From JAJDXW01 sp965223775 (GTDB lineage: Bacteria > Pseudomonadota > Gammaproteobacteria > HK1): a stretch of DNA of 64,000 nt. The DNA lies in the NCBI GenBank assembly GCA_965223775.1, contig OZ245021.1:3844001-3908000 (forward strand). Reading direction: 5' to 3'. Numbering within the stretch: position 1 is the first letter of the stretch; every line of letters begins with the position of its first letter. Shown here in pieces: positions 54,614 to 64,000 of this stretch. The position numbers and the translations under genes were made by a program. The notes beneath the pieces were generated by a model. The model was not told the DNA's origin. It worked only from the letters and a program-made list of their open reading frames with translations, and made no database searches.

Positions 54614-55237
54614 ATGACCGGCCGACCCACGATAACCGTCATCGGGGCCGGCATGGTCGGCGCCTGCTGCGCCCTGTACCTGCAGAACGAAGGCTTCGAG
54701 GTGACCCTGCTCGATCGCGGCGGCCCCGGCGAAGGGGCGTCCTCGGGCAATCTCGGCGGATTCGGGGTCGCCTCCTGTCCCCCCGCGGCCATGCCCGGGG
54801 TGCTCGGGAAGGTGCCCGCAATGCTGCTCGACGCGGGCGCACCGCTCAGGATCCGCTGGAGCCACGCGGCGAGAGCGCTACCCTGGTTCCTGCGGTTCGT
54901 GGCCAACTCCCGGCGCGTCCGACGCCACGCCGAGGCCCTGTTTCCGGCCCTGAAGAGCGACCGCATCACCGAGTGGATGGGGCCGCGCCCGTCGCATCCG
55001 GACTCCAAGCCGGTCATCGGCCGCTCGCCGCGCCACCGGAACGCCTGGTTCGCGTTCGGCCACGACCACCTTGGCCTCACCATGGACGGCATCACCGGCA
55101 AGCTGATCTCGGAGCTCGTGACCGGAAAGACCCCGAGCGTCGATCTGTCCCCATTTCGGCCGGATCGGTTCCAGCCCGGAGGACGTTTCCGCTCCGAACC
55201 AACCGGCGACAACACACGGAGAAGAGCCATGGGCTAA
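54614..55237 (+). pseudogene. FAD-dependent (D-amino acid dehydrogenase-like) oxidoreductase with large internal deletion
   Basis: The protein begins like DadA-type oxidoreductases: ITVIGAGMVGACCALYLQNE (FAD Rossmann), then GEGASSGNLGGFGVAS. At about residue 115 the sequence jumps from RHAEALFPAL to KSDRITEWMGPRPSHPDSK, the C-terminal FAD-binding region (GLTMDGITGKLISELVTG). The result is 207 residues instead of about 415, and the substrate-binding middle is missing in frame. A function is unlikely. It is followed by a broken amino-acid ABC permease. Confidence 0.8.
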
Positions 55238-55911
55238 GACTGGGACTTCCATATGATCTTCGCCGGCTACGAAGCGTGGTGGCTGAAGGGGCTCATGATC
55301 ACCATCGCCTACGCTCCGCCACCGTGGCCGGGGGGCTGCTGATCGGCGTCGTCTGCGGGATGGGGCTCCTCGCGAACCGCTGGTGGCTGAGCGGCCCCAT
55401 CCACGTCTATGTCGAGACCTTCCGCTGCACCCCGGTGCTGGTGCAAATCGTCTGGTTCTTCCTTGCGCTCCCGATCCTGCTCAGCTCCATCGTGCCGGAC
55501 GGACGGCTCGACCTGCCGGGCTGACTGGCCGCGGGGATCGGGCTGACTCTCTACATGGGATGCTTCGCCACGGAGATATTCCGCGGCGGCATCATCTCCA
55601 TCGACAAGGGGCAGTGGCAGGCGGCCCGCGCCATCGGCATGACCTATGCGGAGATGATGTGGCACATCATCCTGCCCCAGGCCGTCCGCCGCATGGTGCC
55701 GCCCTTCGTGAACCAGTCGGTAATCCAGTTCAAGAACACCGCCCTGCTCTACGTCGTCGCGGTTCCGGACATGATGTACACCGGCTACCTTGTCGTGGCC
55801 GACACCTACCGCCCCCTCGAGGTGTACACCAGCGTGGCGATTGCCTACTTCGTGATCCTGTATCCGCTCACCCAGTGGGGCAAGCGACTGGAGGCGCGCA
55901 GTGACCGGTAA
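55229..55911 (+). pseudogene. amino acid ABC transporter permease (HisM/GlnP type), multiply disrupted
   Basis: From ATG 55229 the reading is Met-Gly then TAA (55235), then DWDFHMIFAGYEAWWLKGL. One base is missing near 55314 and the frame changes to ATVAGGLLIGVVCGMGLLAN. An in-frame TGA at 55522-55524 follows SIVPDGRLDLPG. The rest reads on: YMGCFATEIFRGGIISIDKG, the EAA loop, and ends at 55911. Repairing the three lesions gives a normal permease of about 227 aa. No functional product is expected. Confidence 0.88.
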
Positions 55912-56734
55912 GGCCCCTTCCCCTGCCGCGGCGGCCGGCGACCGGAGCGGCGCGATGCTCCGGGTGCGGGACCTGTACAAGAGCTACGGCGACGTCGAGG
56001 CCGTGCGCGGGGTCTCCTTCGAAGTACGCGCGGGCGAGGTGTTGGCCATCATCGGCCCGTCTGGATGCGGCAAGTCGACGACGCTTCGCTGCCTCAACCT
56101 GCTCGAGGAGCCGACCAGCGGAATCCTCACCCTCGATGATCGCGAGCTCAATCTTGCCAAGGCCGGAACCTTGCCGACCGGCCGCGACCTCGCGCGGTTC
56201 CGCGCCCGTTTCGGCATGGTGTTCCAGCAGTTCGATCTCTTCGCGCACAAGACGGCGATCGAGGACGTCATGATCGGGCAGGTCGTAGTGAAGAAGATCG
56301 CGCGGAAACAGGCGCGGCAGGCGGCCCGGGACCTGCTGCGCCGGGTCGGCCTCGAAGGGATGGAGGACCGCCGGCCGCGCGAGCTCTCCGGCGGCCAGCA
56401 GCAGCGGGTGGCCATCGCACGGGCCCTCGCCATGTCACCGGAGGTGCTGCTCTTCGACGAGGTGACCTCCGCCCTCGATCCGGAGCTCGTAGGCGAGGTC
56501 CTCGAGGTCATGAAGGATCTCGCCCACGAAGGCGCGACGATGGTCGTCGTCACCCACGAGATGGCCTTCGCCCGCGACGTGGCGGACCGGGTGCTCTTCA
56601 TGGACCAGGGGCAGTAGGTGGAGGAAGGGACCGCGGCGCAGGTGATGCAGAGCCCGCGCAATCCCCGCACGCGCGCGTTCCTCGCCCGCTACCACCGTGG
56701 CACGCAAGAGGACGCGGGTCGCGGGGGCGACTGA
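55901..56734 (+). pseudogene. amino acid ABC transporter ATP-binding protein with premature TAG
   Basis: GTG 55901 overlaps the permease end. The ATPase is intact through Walker A GPSGCGKST, ELSGGQQQRVAIARALA, LLFDEVTSALDP and VTHEMAFARDVADRV. At 56615-56617 a TAG follows MDQGQ; the frame continues VEEGTAAQVMQSPRNPRT and ends at TGA 56732. Only about 38 C-terminal residues are lost, so the 238-aa product might still fold. The permease partner is broken, so the module is inactive. Confidence 0.82.
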
Positions 56735-56931
56735 GAGAGCGAGCGCAGGACGGCGCGGATGTCATCGGGCTCGAGCTCGGGGTAGTCGTCCAGGATCTCG
56801 CTTTGCGCGACCCCCTGGCTCAACAGGCTCAGAATGAGCTCCACCGAGATTCGCATGTCCCGGACAATGGGTTTACCGCCGAAGATGTCGGGGCGCGCGG
56901 TGATGCGCGACAACAGCTCGGGATTCTTCAT
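56689..56931 (-). CDS. DUF433 domain-containing protein (antitoxin-like)
   Basis: An 80-aa DUF433 protein. ITARPDIFGGKPIVRDMRIS is the canonical start, and GVAQSEILDDYPELEPDDIR the winged-helix DNA-binding core. DUF433 proteins are usually antitoxins paired with DUF5615 PIN-like toxins. No such toxin is visible on either side, so it is an orphan. Its 3' end overlaps the tail of the ATPase remnant on the other strand. ATG 56931 has GGGAGAG upstream. Confidence 0.85.
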   Translation of the reverse strand: MKNPELLSRITARPDIFGGKPIVRDMRISVELILSLLSQGVAQSEILDDYPELEPDDIRAVLRSLSQSPPRPASSCVPRW

Positions 56932-57029
56932 CGTCGCTCTCCCGGCGAGTATCGACTGGGGCTTGGCCCAGCGCGGCCACGGCCACCTGCCAGATGCCAA
57001 GTCTCCATGGTAGCCCAAGGACGCGAACG

Positions 57030-57300
57030 TCGGCGAGCGCCGATTCGACGAGAGGTGCGAGCAGCGCGCCTTCCTCGGCGACCTCGTCTACCGCTTCGCG
57101 AGAGTGAGCGCCGTGGCCATGCATCGCCTCGCGAATTACTACACCCAGGGGCCGCGCTCGTTCTTCCGACTCCTCGATAAGGGCGGGCGGTCCAAGGCGG
57201 TCTCGGCCCACCACTCGGCCCAGGAGTACGTCGACGCCTGCCTCGAGGCCGCCCGCATCGGCGAGAACCGCCGCGGCCCGCTGTTCCGGAGCTGCGAGCC
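57030..57300 (+). pseudogene. tyrosine recombinase fragment
   Basis: The frame reads LVYRFARVSAVAM, YYTQGPRSFFRLLDKGG, AVSAHHSAQEYVDACLEAAR and NRRGPLFRSC. This is the middle of a phage-integrase/XerC-like recombinase, with the FARV...M...DYY...W.RL..KGGK region and the HH...YL segment, but without the catalytic Arg-His-Arg-Tyr C-terminus. It ends near 57300 and the frame then enters an IS remnant. Confidence 0.75.
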
Positions 57301-57354
57301 CGGACGCCACGACACGCTCCAGTCTCTCAAGGTTTGGAGCCTCCGGGAAACTCG

Positions 57355-57525
57355 GTACGGTTCAGTCGAGCGCTACACCCGAAACTTCAAACGTTGGCGA
57401 GGCGGGGAGATGATCCAACGCTGGGTCAGTGCCGCTCTCCTGGATGCCGAACGGCGCTTCCGGCGGGTGCGCGGCTTCCGCGATATGCCGCGATTGATGC
57501 TCGCCTTGGACGACCCTTCCACCCA
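57355..57525 (+). pseudogene. transposase C-terminal fragment (probably IS256/mutator-like)
   Basis: About 55 codons: YTRNFKRWRGGEMIQRWVSA, ALLDAERRFRRVRGFRDMPR and LMLALDD. This resembles the C-terminal end of transposases with the pattern N.KRW.....RW.AA....A...FRR..GY..L..L..AL. No terminal repeat or complete ORF is attached. Family choice is tentative. Confidence 0.6.
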
Positions 57526-57838
57526 CTTCAAACAACCGGAGATCGCCGCTTGGAATCCGAAATCCAGGAGATCGCCACCGGCAAGTTCAACAGCGCTTGG
57601 GACAACCCCGACAGGCAAGAATCGAATTTCAGTAAATTCTCTTGTATCGAAGACCCTTCTCGACGCGCGCTGAATCGGGGCTTGTTGCGTTCCGGGAATG
57701 GATTCAGACCGACTTTGACGCTGGGGTGCGCGCCCTTCAAAGACTACGCGATGGGCGCAACGCCGGGAGGAGCCAGCTGTCCGCACTTTCTTGATAGACT
57801 CGGCTGCTCAAAAGTACTGACAATGAGGAGGACACGAC

Positions 57839-58879
57839 ATGTTATCGCACTTTAAAGGTTTGAGGTCCGCGGCGGCCGGAGCGTTTGTCATGGTACTGAT
57901 GGCGGCTGGGTTGGCGGTCCCGACCGGGCCGATACTGGCCGACGAAGTCAAGCTCAAGATCCATATCATCGGCCCGCCGCGCGGCTTGTTCGTACCGCTC
58001 GTCAAATGGTCGGAAAACGTGACCGCGGCTACAAACGGCGAGGTCCAGTTTGAAGTGCTGTGGGGCGGCGTGCTCGGTTCCTGGGAGAACCAGATCGACA
58101 ATCTCAAGGTTGGACTTTTCGATATCGGCCCGCTGGCGCCATCGTTCCTGGAGGCAAAGGCGCCACTGATGAGCGCCGGCGAGCTGCCGTTCATTTCGAG
58201 CAACGTCGTCGCCTACGGCAAGGCCTGTCTCGAGTGGTTGACGATGCCCGAGCTCGAGCAGGAGTTTGCCGCCTGGAACCAGAAGTTGCTGTTCTTCACG
58301 GTCGCGCCGGACCAGGAGTACTGGGGCAATAAGCCAATCCGCTCACTCGACGACTTCAAGGGCCTGCGCGCGTGGGCAGGCGGCGTCTTCGGTCGGGCGC
58401 TCAGCGCGCTCGGCGGCACGCCGATCCTCGTGCCGGTCTCGGAGCTGGGCATGGGGCTGCAGCGCGGTACCTTCGACGGGATATTCACGGGGAAGCATCT
58501 GCACCAGGCCCAGGAGACCTATCTCGCCAGCAAGTACCGCGTCACCCCGGGCTTTGGCACCGGCGTCCAGGGCATCTCGATCAATCTCGATTCGTGGAAC
58601 AGGCTCTCGGGCGAAACCCAGAAGGCGATGGTCAACGAAGCTCGGAAGGTCCCGGACATGTACACCGGGATCTACGGCAAGATCGAGGAAGACCTGGTTG
58701 CCAAGTCCGAGGGCAAGGTCGAGTTCATCGAGCTGCCCGAGGAGGTACGCAGCAAGATGGTCGAAATCGCAGCCCAGCCGATCTGGGACGAGTACGTCAA
58801 GGAAAAGGAGGCCAAGGGGCTGCCGGCTCGAAAGGTCGTGGACCGGTTGTTGGAGTTGGTGGCCAAGTACGAGAAATGA
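57839..58879 (+). CDS. TRAP transporter substrate-binding protein (DctP family)
   Basis: A 346-aa periplasmic solute receptor. The signal peptide is residues 1-35 (FVMVLMAAGLAVPTGPILA). LKIHIIGPPRGLFVPLVKWS opens the mature fold; FTVAPDQEYWGNKPIRSLDD and KGLRAWAGGVFGRALSALGG include the Arg region that binds the ligand carboxylate. GAGGAGG lies upstream of ATG 57839. TRAP receptors bind organic acids. It starts a cassette P-M-SDR-Q. Confidence 0.92.
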   Translation: MLSHFKGLRSAAAGAFVMVLMAAGLAVPTGPILADEVKLKIHIIGPPRGLFVPLVKWSENVTAATNGEVQFEVLWGGVLGSWENQIDNLKVGLFDIGPLAPSFLEAKAPLMSAGELPFISSNVVAYGKACLEWLTMPELEQEFAAWNQKLLFFTVAPDQEYWGNKPIRSLDDFKGLRAWAGGVFGRALSALGGTPILVPVSELGMGLQRGTFDGIFTGKHLHQAQETYLASKYRVTPGFGTGVQGISINLDSWNRLSGETQKAMVNEARKVPDMYTGIYGKIEEDLVAKSEGKVEFIELPEEVRSKMVEIAAQPIWDEYVKEKEAKGLPARKVVDRLLELVAKYEK

Positions 58880-59198
58880 CGCTGCACCCGTCGCCGAGGG
58901 AGTCCGGCACAGTGGGGCAATGGTGCTCGCTTGTGCCTGCGAAATTGCGGGACGCTCCCCCTTCGGGGCGAGCCTGCGGCGCTTCTCAGCATGAGGTCAT
59001 AAGTCGGTGAAGACTCGATGACACCATGCTGAGGAGGCGGCGAAGCCGGCGCCTCGAAGCATGGGGAGCAATGCGGTCAATCCTGGTTCGTGCCGCGCTG
59101 TTTCCCGTGAAAACGCTGTCAATTGCGGTACGGAACACACGTGAGGGGCGCGCTTGTGCCGCGTGAAACGACACGTGGTTCGGGGGGGGGCACGTGCG
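58880..59198. other. intergenic region dctP-dctM
   Basis: About 320 bp between the binding protein and large permease, which are normally adjacent. It contains an inverted repeat CTCAGCATG / CATGCTGAG (58985-58993 and 59025-59033) and a second hairpin at 59025-59063. No gene is seen. Insertion of a palindromic element may explain the length. Confidence 0.55.
59025..59063. repeat. palindromic element with CATGCT ends
   Basis: An imperfect hairpin runs from CATGCTGAGGAGGC to GCGCCTCGAAGCATG around a GCGAAGC centre. It resembles short palindromic repeats known from intergenic DNA of alphaproteobacteria. No second copy was noticed in this window. Confidence 0.5.
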
Positions 59199-60494
59199 GT
59201 GATTGAAGGGATTGTCGCACTGCTCGCCCTCGTCTCGCTCGTGGCTTTCGGAATGCCGATCGGCTTCGCCGGAATTTTCGTCGGGGGCATCGGCTTGTTG
59301 TCGATGGCGGGACTGAAAGTCGGACTGCTGCAGCTTGGTATCCTCCCTTACTCGCTGGCGCGCAACTACAACTTCCTCGTCGTTCCCCTGTTCCTCCTGA
59401 TGGGCCACTTGGCCTTCGAAGCGGGCATTACCCGTCAGATATACCGGACTGGACGAAGCTGGCTCGGGCACTTGCCAGGCGGGCTGGGGCTGGCCACGAT
59501 CTTCGGCGGCGCCGGCTTCGCCGCCGCCTGTGGGGCCAGCGTAGCCTCGGCCAGCGTGTTGACGAAGATCTGTCTTCCGGAGCTCGACGCCAACAGATAC
59601 GACCGTCGCCTGAGCCTCGGCTGCATTAGCTCGGTCGGCACCTTCGCCATGATGATTCCGCCGAGCTCCGCCCTCGTCATTTTCGGCGTCATGACCGAAA
59701 CCTCTATCTCGAGGCTGCTGATGGCGGGCATCCTGCCCGGGATCCTGACGGCGATGGTTTACGGCATCGCGGTGGTGATTCGGGTCAAGCTCAAACCGTC
59801 GATCGCACCGCCCCGGCCGGCCGAGTCCTGGTCCGATCGCATCCGGTCCAGCAAGGACCTCCTCGGCACGGTCGCGCTGATATTCCTGGTCCTGGGCGGC
59901 ATCTATTCCGGCATATTCACCGCGACCGAGGCAGCCGCACTCGGTGCGCTCGGTGCCCTCATCCTCAGCGTCTTCGCCCGGGTTCCGTTGCTGTCAATGC
60001 TTCCCGCGGCACTTCGCAGCACGGCCGAGAGTACCGCGAGCGTCTTCACCGCCGTTGTCGGTCTGCTGGTCTTCTCGGTCTTCCTGGCCTACACGGGCTT
60101 TCCGACGCTGTTGGTCAGACTCATCGTGGAGTCGCAACTTTCGCCGCATCTCGTGATGACCCTCATAATCCTTCTGTACATCTTCATGGGCATGTTCTTC
60201 GAGCCCTTGGGCATGATGGTGCTGACACTGCCGGTCCTCTTTCCGGTCGTGGTGGATCTCGGATTCGACCCGGTCTGGTTCGGTGTTATCACGATCAAGA
60301 CGGCGGAAATCGGGATGGTCACCCCGCCCATCGGGATGAACCTCTACGTCATGAAGGCAACCGAACCGAGCCTTTCCCTCGGGGATCTGTTTCGAGGCGC
60401 CGGCGCATTCATTCCGTGCGACCTCGTGGTCCTGGCCTTGCTGGTTGCCTTTCCCGGGATCGCGTTGCTGATCCCCAACAGCATGTTCGGATAG
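59199..60494 (+). CDS. TRAP transporter large permease (DctM family)
   Basis: A 431-aa permease with about 12 membrane segments. ALVSLVAFGMPIGFAGIFVG, NFLVVPLFLLMGHLAF, GAGFAAACGASVASASVLTK and MIPPSSALVIFGVMTETSIS are canonical. GLDFEP-type MGMFFEPLGMMVLTLPVLFP and GMVTPPIGMNLYVMK follow. GTG 59199 was chosen because conservation begins there; TTG 59154 is possible. An SDR gene separates it from the small permease. Confidence 0.92.
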   Translation: MIEGIVALLALVSLVAFGMPIGFAGIFVGGIGLLSMAGLKVGLLQLGILPYSLARNYNFLVVPLFLLMGHLAFEAGITRQIYRTGRSWLGHLPGGLGLATIFGGAGFAAACGASVASASVLTKICLPELDANRYDRRLSLGCISSVGTFAMMIPPSSALVIFGVMTETSISRLLMAGILPGILTAMVYGIAVVIRVKLKPSIAPPRPAESWSDRIRSSKDLLGTVALIFLVLGGIYSGIFTATEAAALGALGALILSVFARVPLLSMLPAALRSTAESTASVFTAVVGLLVFSVFLAYTGFPTLLVRLIVESQLSPHLVMTLIILLYIFMGMFFEPLGMMVLTLPVLFPVVVDLGFDPVWFGVITIKTAEIGMVTPPIGMNLYVMKATEPSLSLGDLFRGAGAFIPCDLVVLALLVAFPGIALLIPNSMFG

Positions 60495-60599
60495 GAAGGG
60501 GTTACCTTGATTCATCAGCGCAAAGGCGCTCCAATCGTCAGCGACCGGCTCGACCGGTCGATGGATGTATCGGCTCGAACGTCGGAAAAGGAGATAGCA

Positions 60600-61358
60600 A
60601 TGGACAGACTTGATGGGAAAATAGTGCTGGTAACCGGCGGCGCGAAGGGGCAAGGCCCAATGCATGCGCGTCTCTGCGCGAGGGAGGGGGCCGACGTCAT
60701 CCTCGTCGATATCCTCGACGAAGCGGGCGAGGCGACGGCCGAGAGCATCCGGGGCGAGGGCCACAAAGCCCGCTATTTTCATTTGGACATCACCCGTGCC
60801 GACGACTGGCAGGAGGTTCTGGACACTGTGGCAGCCGAGCATGGGCCTGTGAACGGACTGGTCAACAATGCCGCGGTCCTCGTGCGCAAGCCGATCGAGG
60901 AGATCGACGAGGCAGAGTGGGATCGGACCCTTGAAGTCAATGCGAAGGGCATGTTCCTGGGCATCAAACATTCCCTTTTCTACATGCGCAAAGCCGGCGG
61001 CGGCTCGATCGTCAACATTTCGTCGGTAGCAGGAATCCGCGCGAGCTTCGTCGCCGATGCGGCGTATTCTTCGTCGAAGGGCGCGGTCGTTGCCCTGACG
61101 AAGACCATTGCCGTGCAATATGCCCGGGAGAACATCCGCTGCAATTGCATCCTCCCCGCGCATATCGATACGGACATGCTTCACGTGGCCCATCCGACGC
61201 CGGAGCGTTTCAACGCAGTCGCCGACCACGTACCGCTCGGTCGGATCGGCACCCTCGAGGAGGTATCGCACGCCGTCGTCTATCTGGCCTCCGATGAGTC
61301 CGGCTTCATGACGGGAGCCGATCTCGTCATCGACGGCGGCATGGCGGCGCGCTACTGA
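60600..61358 (+). CDS. SDR family oxidoreductase embedded in TRAP cassette
   Basis: A 252-aa classical short-chain dehydrogenase: VTGGAKGQGPMHARLCAREG (TGxxxGxG), VNGLVNNAAV, NISSVAG and AYSSSKGAV with the Tyr and Lys, ending DLVIDGGMAARY. ATG 60600 follows AAAAGGAGATAGCA, a near-ideal ribosome site. Its place between DctM and DctQ suggests it oxidises the imported organic acid or its hydroxy form. Confidence 0.92.
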   Translation: MDRLDGKIVLVTGGAKGQGPMHARLCAREGADVILVDILDEAGEATAESIRGEGHKARYFHLDITRADDWQEVLDTVAAEHGPVNGLVNNAAVLVRKPIEEIDEAEWDRTLEVNAKGMFLGIKHSLFYMRKAGGGSIVNISSVAGIRASFVADAAYSSSKGAVVALTKTIAVQYARENIRCNCILPAHIDTDMLHVAHPTPERFNAVADHVPLGRIGTLEEVSHAVVYLASDESGFMTGADLVIDGGMAARY

Positions 61359-61403
61359 CTCGAATGTCCGGCGTTCGATCGCGGAGCCGAAGGGGATAGC
61401 AAA

Positions 61404-61955
61404 TTGCGAGCCCTGGCCAGGTATTTGGAGAAGATCGAGCGGATTCTGATCGTCGCCTCGGGCGCGATAGTCTTCGCTGCCATGGTGATGGTCGTGTTCG
61501 ATGCGGTGGTTCGAAAGCTGGCATTCAGTGTGCCGGGACTCTACGAGACGACGGAGCTCTTCGTCGTTGCCATGGTGTTTCTCGGCATGAGCTACGTCAT
61601 GCTCCGGGGCCGTCACGTACGGGTCAACCTGCTGGTCGATCGGCTCGGCTGGCCGTGGGCCAATGTCGTTCACCTCCTCGTTCTGGCGCTCTCGATCTTT
61701 GTCTTCACGCTCATCCTGTGGCAGAGCTCGAAGGCCGCCTACACCGCGTGGGCAATCGAGGAAGTCAGAAGCGGACTGATCAAGTACCCGGTATGGCCGG
61801 CGAAGATCTTCGTCTGCATCGGCGTCGCCGTGCTCTGGGCACGGCTCATCGTCGAGTTCGCGGGCTCGCGAAGCGACTTCACCGACCGAAGACCGCCACA
61901 AAGCCGACAAGAGGCGGGATACGCCTCGAGACCCCCATCTGCTCCTCCTCCTTGA
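61404..61955 (+). CDS. TRAP transporter small permease (DctQ family)
   Basis: A 183-aa small permease with four membrane segments; IERILIVASGAIVFAAMVMV begins the first. VPGLYETTELFVVAMVFLGM and RGRHVRVNLLVDRL are DctQ landmarks. TTG 61404 is the start, with AGGGGAT upstream. The last 30 residues are polar. In most TRAP operons this gene precedes DctM; here it is last. Confidence 0.88.
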   Translation: MRALARYLEKIERILIVASGAIVFAAMVMVVFDAVVRKLAFSVPGLYETTELFVVAMVFLGMSYVMLRGRHVRVNLLVDRLGWPWANVVHLLVLALSIFVFTLILWQSSKAAYTAWAIEEVRSGLIKYPVWPAKIFVCIGVAVLWARLIVEFAGSRSDFTDRRPPQSRQEAGYASRPPSAPPP

Positions 61956-62351
61956 GGCACCGGAACCCGGCGGCCGCCGTGGCACGCCGGCTCGTTGAGA
62001 TCGGGGGCCTGCTGCACACGAGTTCCGTCAGGAACGTGTCACGGTAAGGCGCCAGCCAACCGGAACTCTTGGGCACCGAAGATGGTTCATGATCGAGAAT
62101 TGAAGACATGGGCCGCTCCTCTCCTTGCGAGGTGAATGGAGCGAGCAACCATCAACCAATCCGGCAGCCACAACCGAAATCGACGATTGCCACCAAACCG
62201 ATCGAGACCGGCCGTTCGTCAAAACCGGCCGTGTGCGAAAAATCAGGAGCCTTCGATGCTCCGGATTATGCCGATAAACCGAGACCGGAAATCACTTGGA
62301 TCAAAGGGTTGGGACCCGAACGCGGCATAGTCCGGTTGTCGGCACTAAACG
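61956..62351. other. intergenic region after TRAP cassette
   Basis: About 400 bp without a recognised gene. Open frames exist on both strands but lack motifs. A TTATGCCGATAA copy at 62266-62277 matches part of the palindrome at 62352. Confidence 0.5.
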
Positions 62352-62375
62352 GGTTATGCCGATATCGGCATAACC
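62352..62375. repeat. 24-bp perfect palindrome, terminal-repeat-like
   Basis: GGTTATGCCGATATCGGCATAACC is a perfect palindrome. Half-site TTATGCCGAT also occurs at 62266-62275. It sits at the left edge of an IS66 remnant and may be two abutted inverted repeats of a mobile element or a recombination core. Confidence 0.75.
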
Positions 62376-62535
62376 ACCTCGAACGAACCCTTCGCCCCAT
62401 TCCCATGGGAAAACGAAACTGGCTGTTCACCTCCACCGAGGTCGGCGCCCGCCGGGTGGGTATCATCCAGAGCCTGCTGGTCACCTGCCGACTGCACGGC
62501 GTGGACCCCTACACCTCCCTGGTCGACGTCTGTCA
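62371..62535 (+). pseudogene. IS66 family transposase C-terminal fragment
   Basis: The frame reads NHLERTLRPIPMGKRNWLFT, STEVGARRVGIIQSLLVTCR and LHGVDPYTSLVDVCQG. This is the well-conserved C-terminal end of IS66 transposases. All upstream domains are missing and no inverted repeats of the IS are recognised with certainty. Confidence 0.85.
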
Positions 62536-62856
62536 AGGGCGGGGAGAAACCAGACCAAAGGGCGGAGCAAAACACTGCCACCGCGGGCGTGGGGGTGAGG
62601 TGGTCCGAGGGGGTCGGGATTCGGCTTGGGGCGGCGGGAGCCGGAAACGCAGCGAGGGCGTAGCCCGACCGGAGTTTCCGGCTGACGACGGTGTGGTGAT
62701 CAGCCCGCGGGGGCCGTTTTCCGCGCGCAGCCGCCGCGTACCGAGTTGCGAATGGCTCACCCGCCACGGCGAAGCCGCCTTCGCGGCTGACGGCCGGGCA
62801 GCGAGCGGGTAACCTTGCGGCCATGCTCCGGCCGATCTCTCGCTGAACGACCCCGG

Positions 62857-64000
<1,144 letters not shown>

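Noticed and set aside
55229..56734. Stop-codon recoding (selenocysteine, pyrrolysine or readthrough) to explain TAA, TGA and TAG
   Set aside because: All three stop codons occur, a frameshift is also present and the adjacent oxidoreductase is deleted internally. Decay is the simpler explanation.

Overview
The window is high-GC DNA from a heterotrophic bacterium. The gene set (LivKHMGF, TRAP and BMP-type transporters, PcaGH, PuuD, a MoCo hydroxylase, CysNC) and a tRNA-Lys with encoded CCA suggest a metabolically versatile Pseudomonadota, probably alpha or gamma. No rRNA or species marker is present, so genus cannot be read. No CRISPR array, intact prophage or complete insertion sequence is visible.

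Layout. 1-3295 (minus): a ring-cleavage operon with a gentisate dioxygenase-like bicupin, an amidohydrolase with one frameshift, and a hydratase running off the left edge. 3296-3562: divergent spacer with a nested inverted repeat and an operator-like palindrome. 3563-7308 (plus): alpha/beta hydrolase, then a DUF1326/DUF2182 pair. 7441-8401: a scar of gene fragments (PLP deaminase, LysR N-terminus, HU arm) followed by a Na/Pi cotransporter. 10212-14437: a small defence-like island of one TOTE-type AEP primase-helicase and wrecked AbiE toxin-antitoxin genes, ending at the 3' end of tRNA-Lys(CUU). 14550-17353 (minus): VOC, PhyH, pcaG, pcaH.

17673-33706 (plus) is the core of the window: a purine-catabolism operon of about 16 kb. 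It holds hiuH, xdhA, [cysD, cysNC], xdhB, xdhC, a BMP-type ABC importer (ATPase, two permeases, binding protein), puuD and guaD. Together these import a purine or nucleoside, deaminate guanine, oxidise xanthine to urate, hydroxylate urate and hydrolyse 5-hydroxyisourate. Sulfate-activation genes sit in the middle of it. No OHCU decarboxylase (uraD) is visible; a NodB-type hydrolase at 46.9-47.8 kb is a possible later step.

33770-36755 (minus) is a tightly coupled trio: Tat-exported Fe-S aldo/keto reductase, 137-aa membrane protein, malonyl-CoA decarboxylase. 37035-42968 (plus) holds a DUF1640-like coiled-coil protein, an acyl-CoA ligase, a thioesterase, an MDR oxidoreductase, an SDR and a cupin, with DUF429 convergent. 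43026-47846 (minus) is a molybdenum hydroxylase in M-S-L order with the NodB protein. 48024-48580 is a MazEF-like toxin-antitoxin pair with an operator palindrome. 48590-54594 has an LLM flavin oxidoreductase and a complete branched-chain-type ABC importer.

54614-56734 is a decaying amino-acid module: an oxidoreductase with an internal deletion, a permease with two stops and a frameshift, and an ATPase with an early stop. 57030-57525 holds recombinase and transposase remnants. 57839-61955 is a TRAP importer with an SDR inserted between its permease genes; it looks less GC-rich than its surroundings. It is followed by a 24-bp perfect palindrome and an IS66 remnant. The window closes inside a two-domain oligopeptide ABC ATPase.
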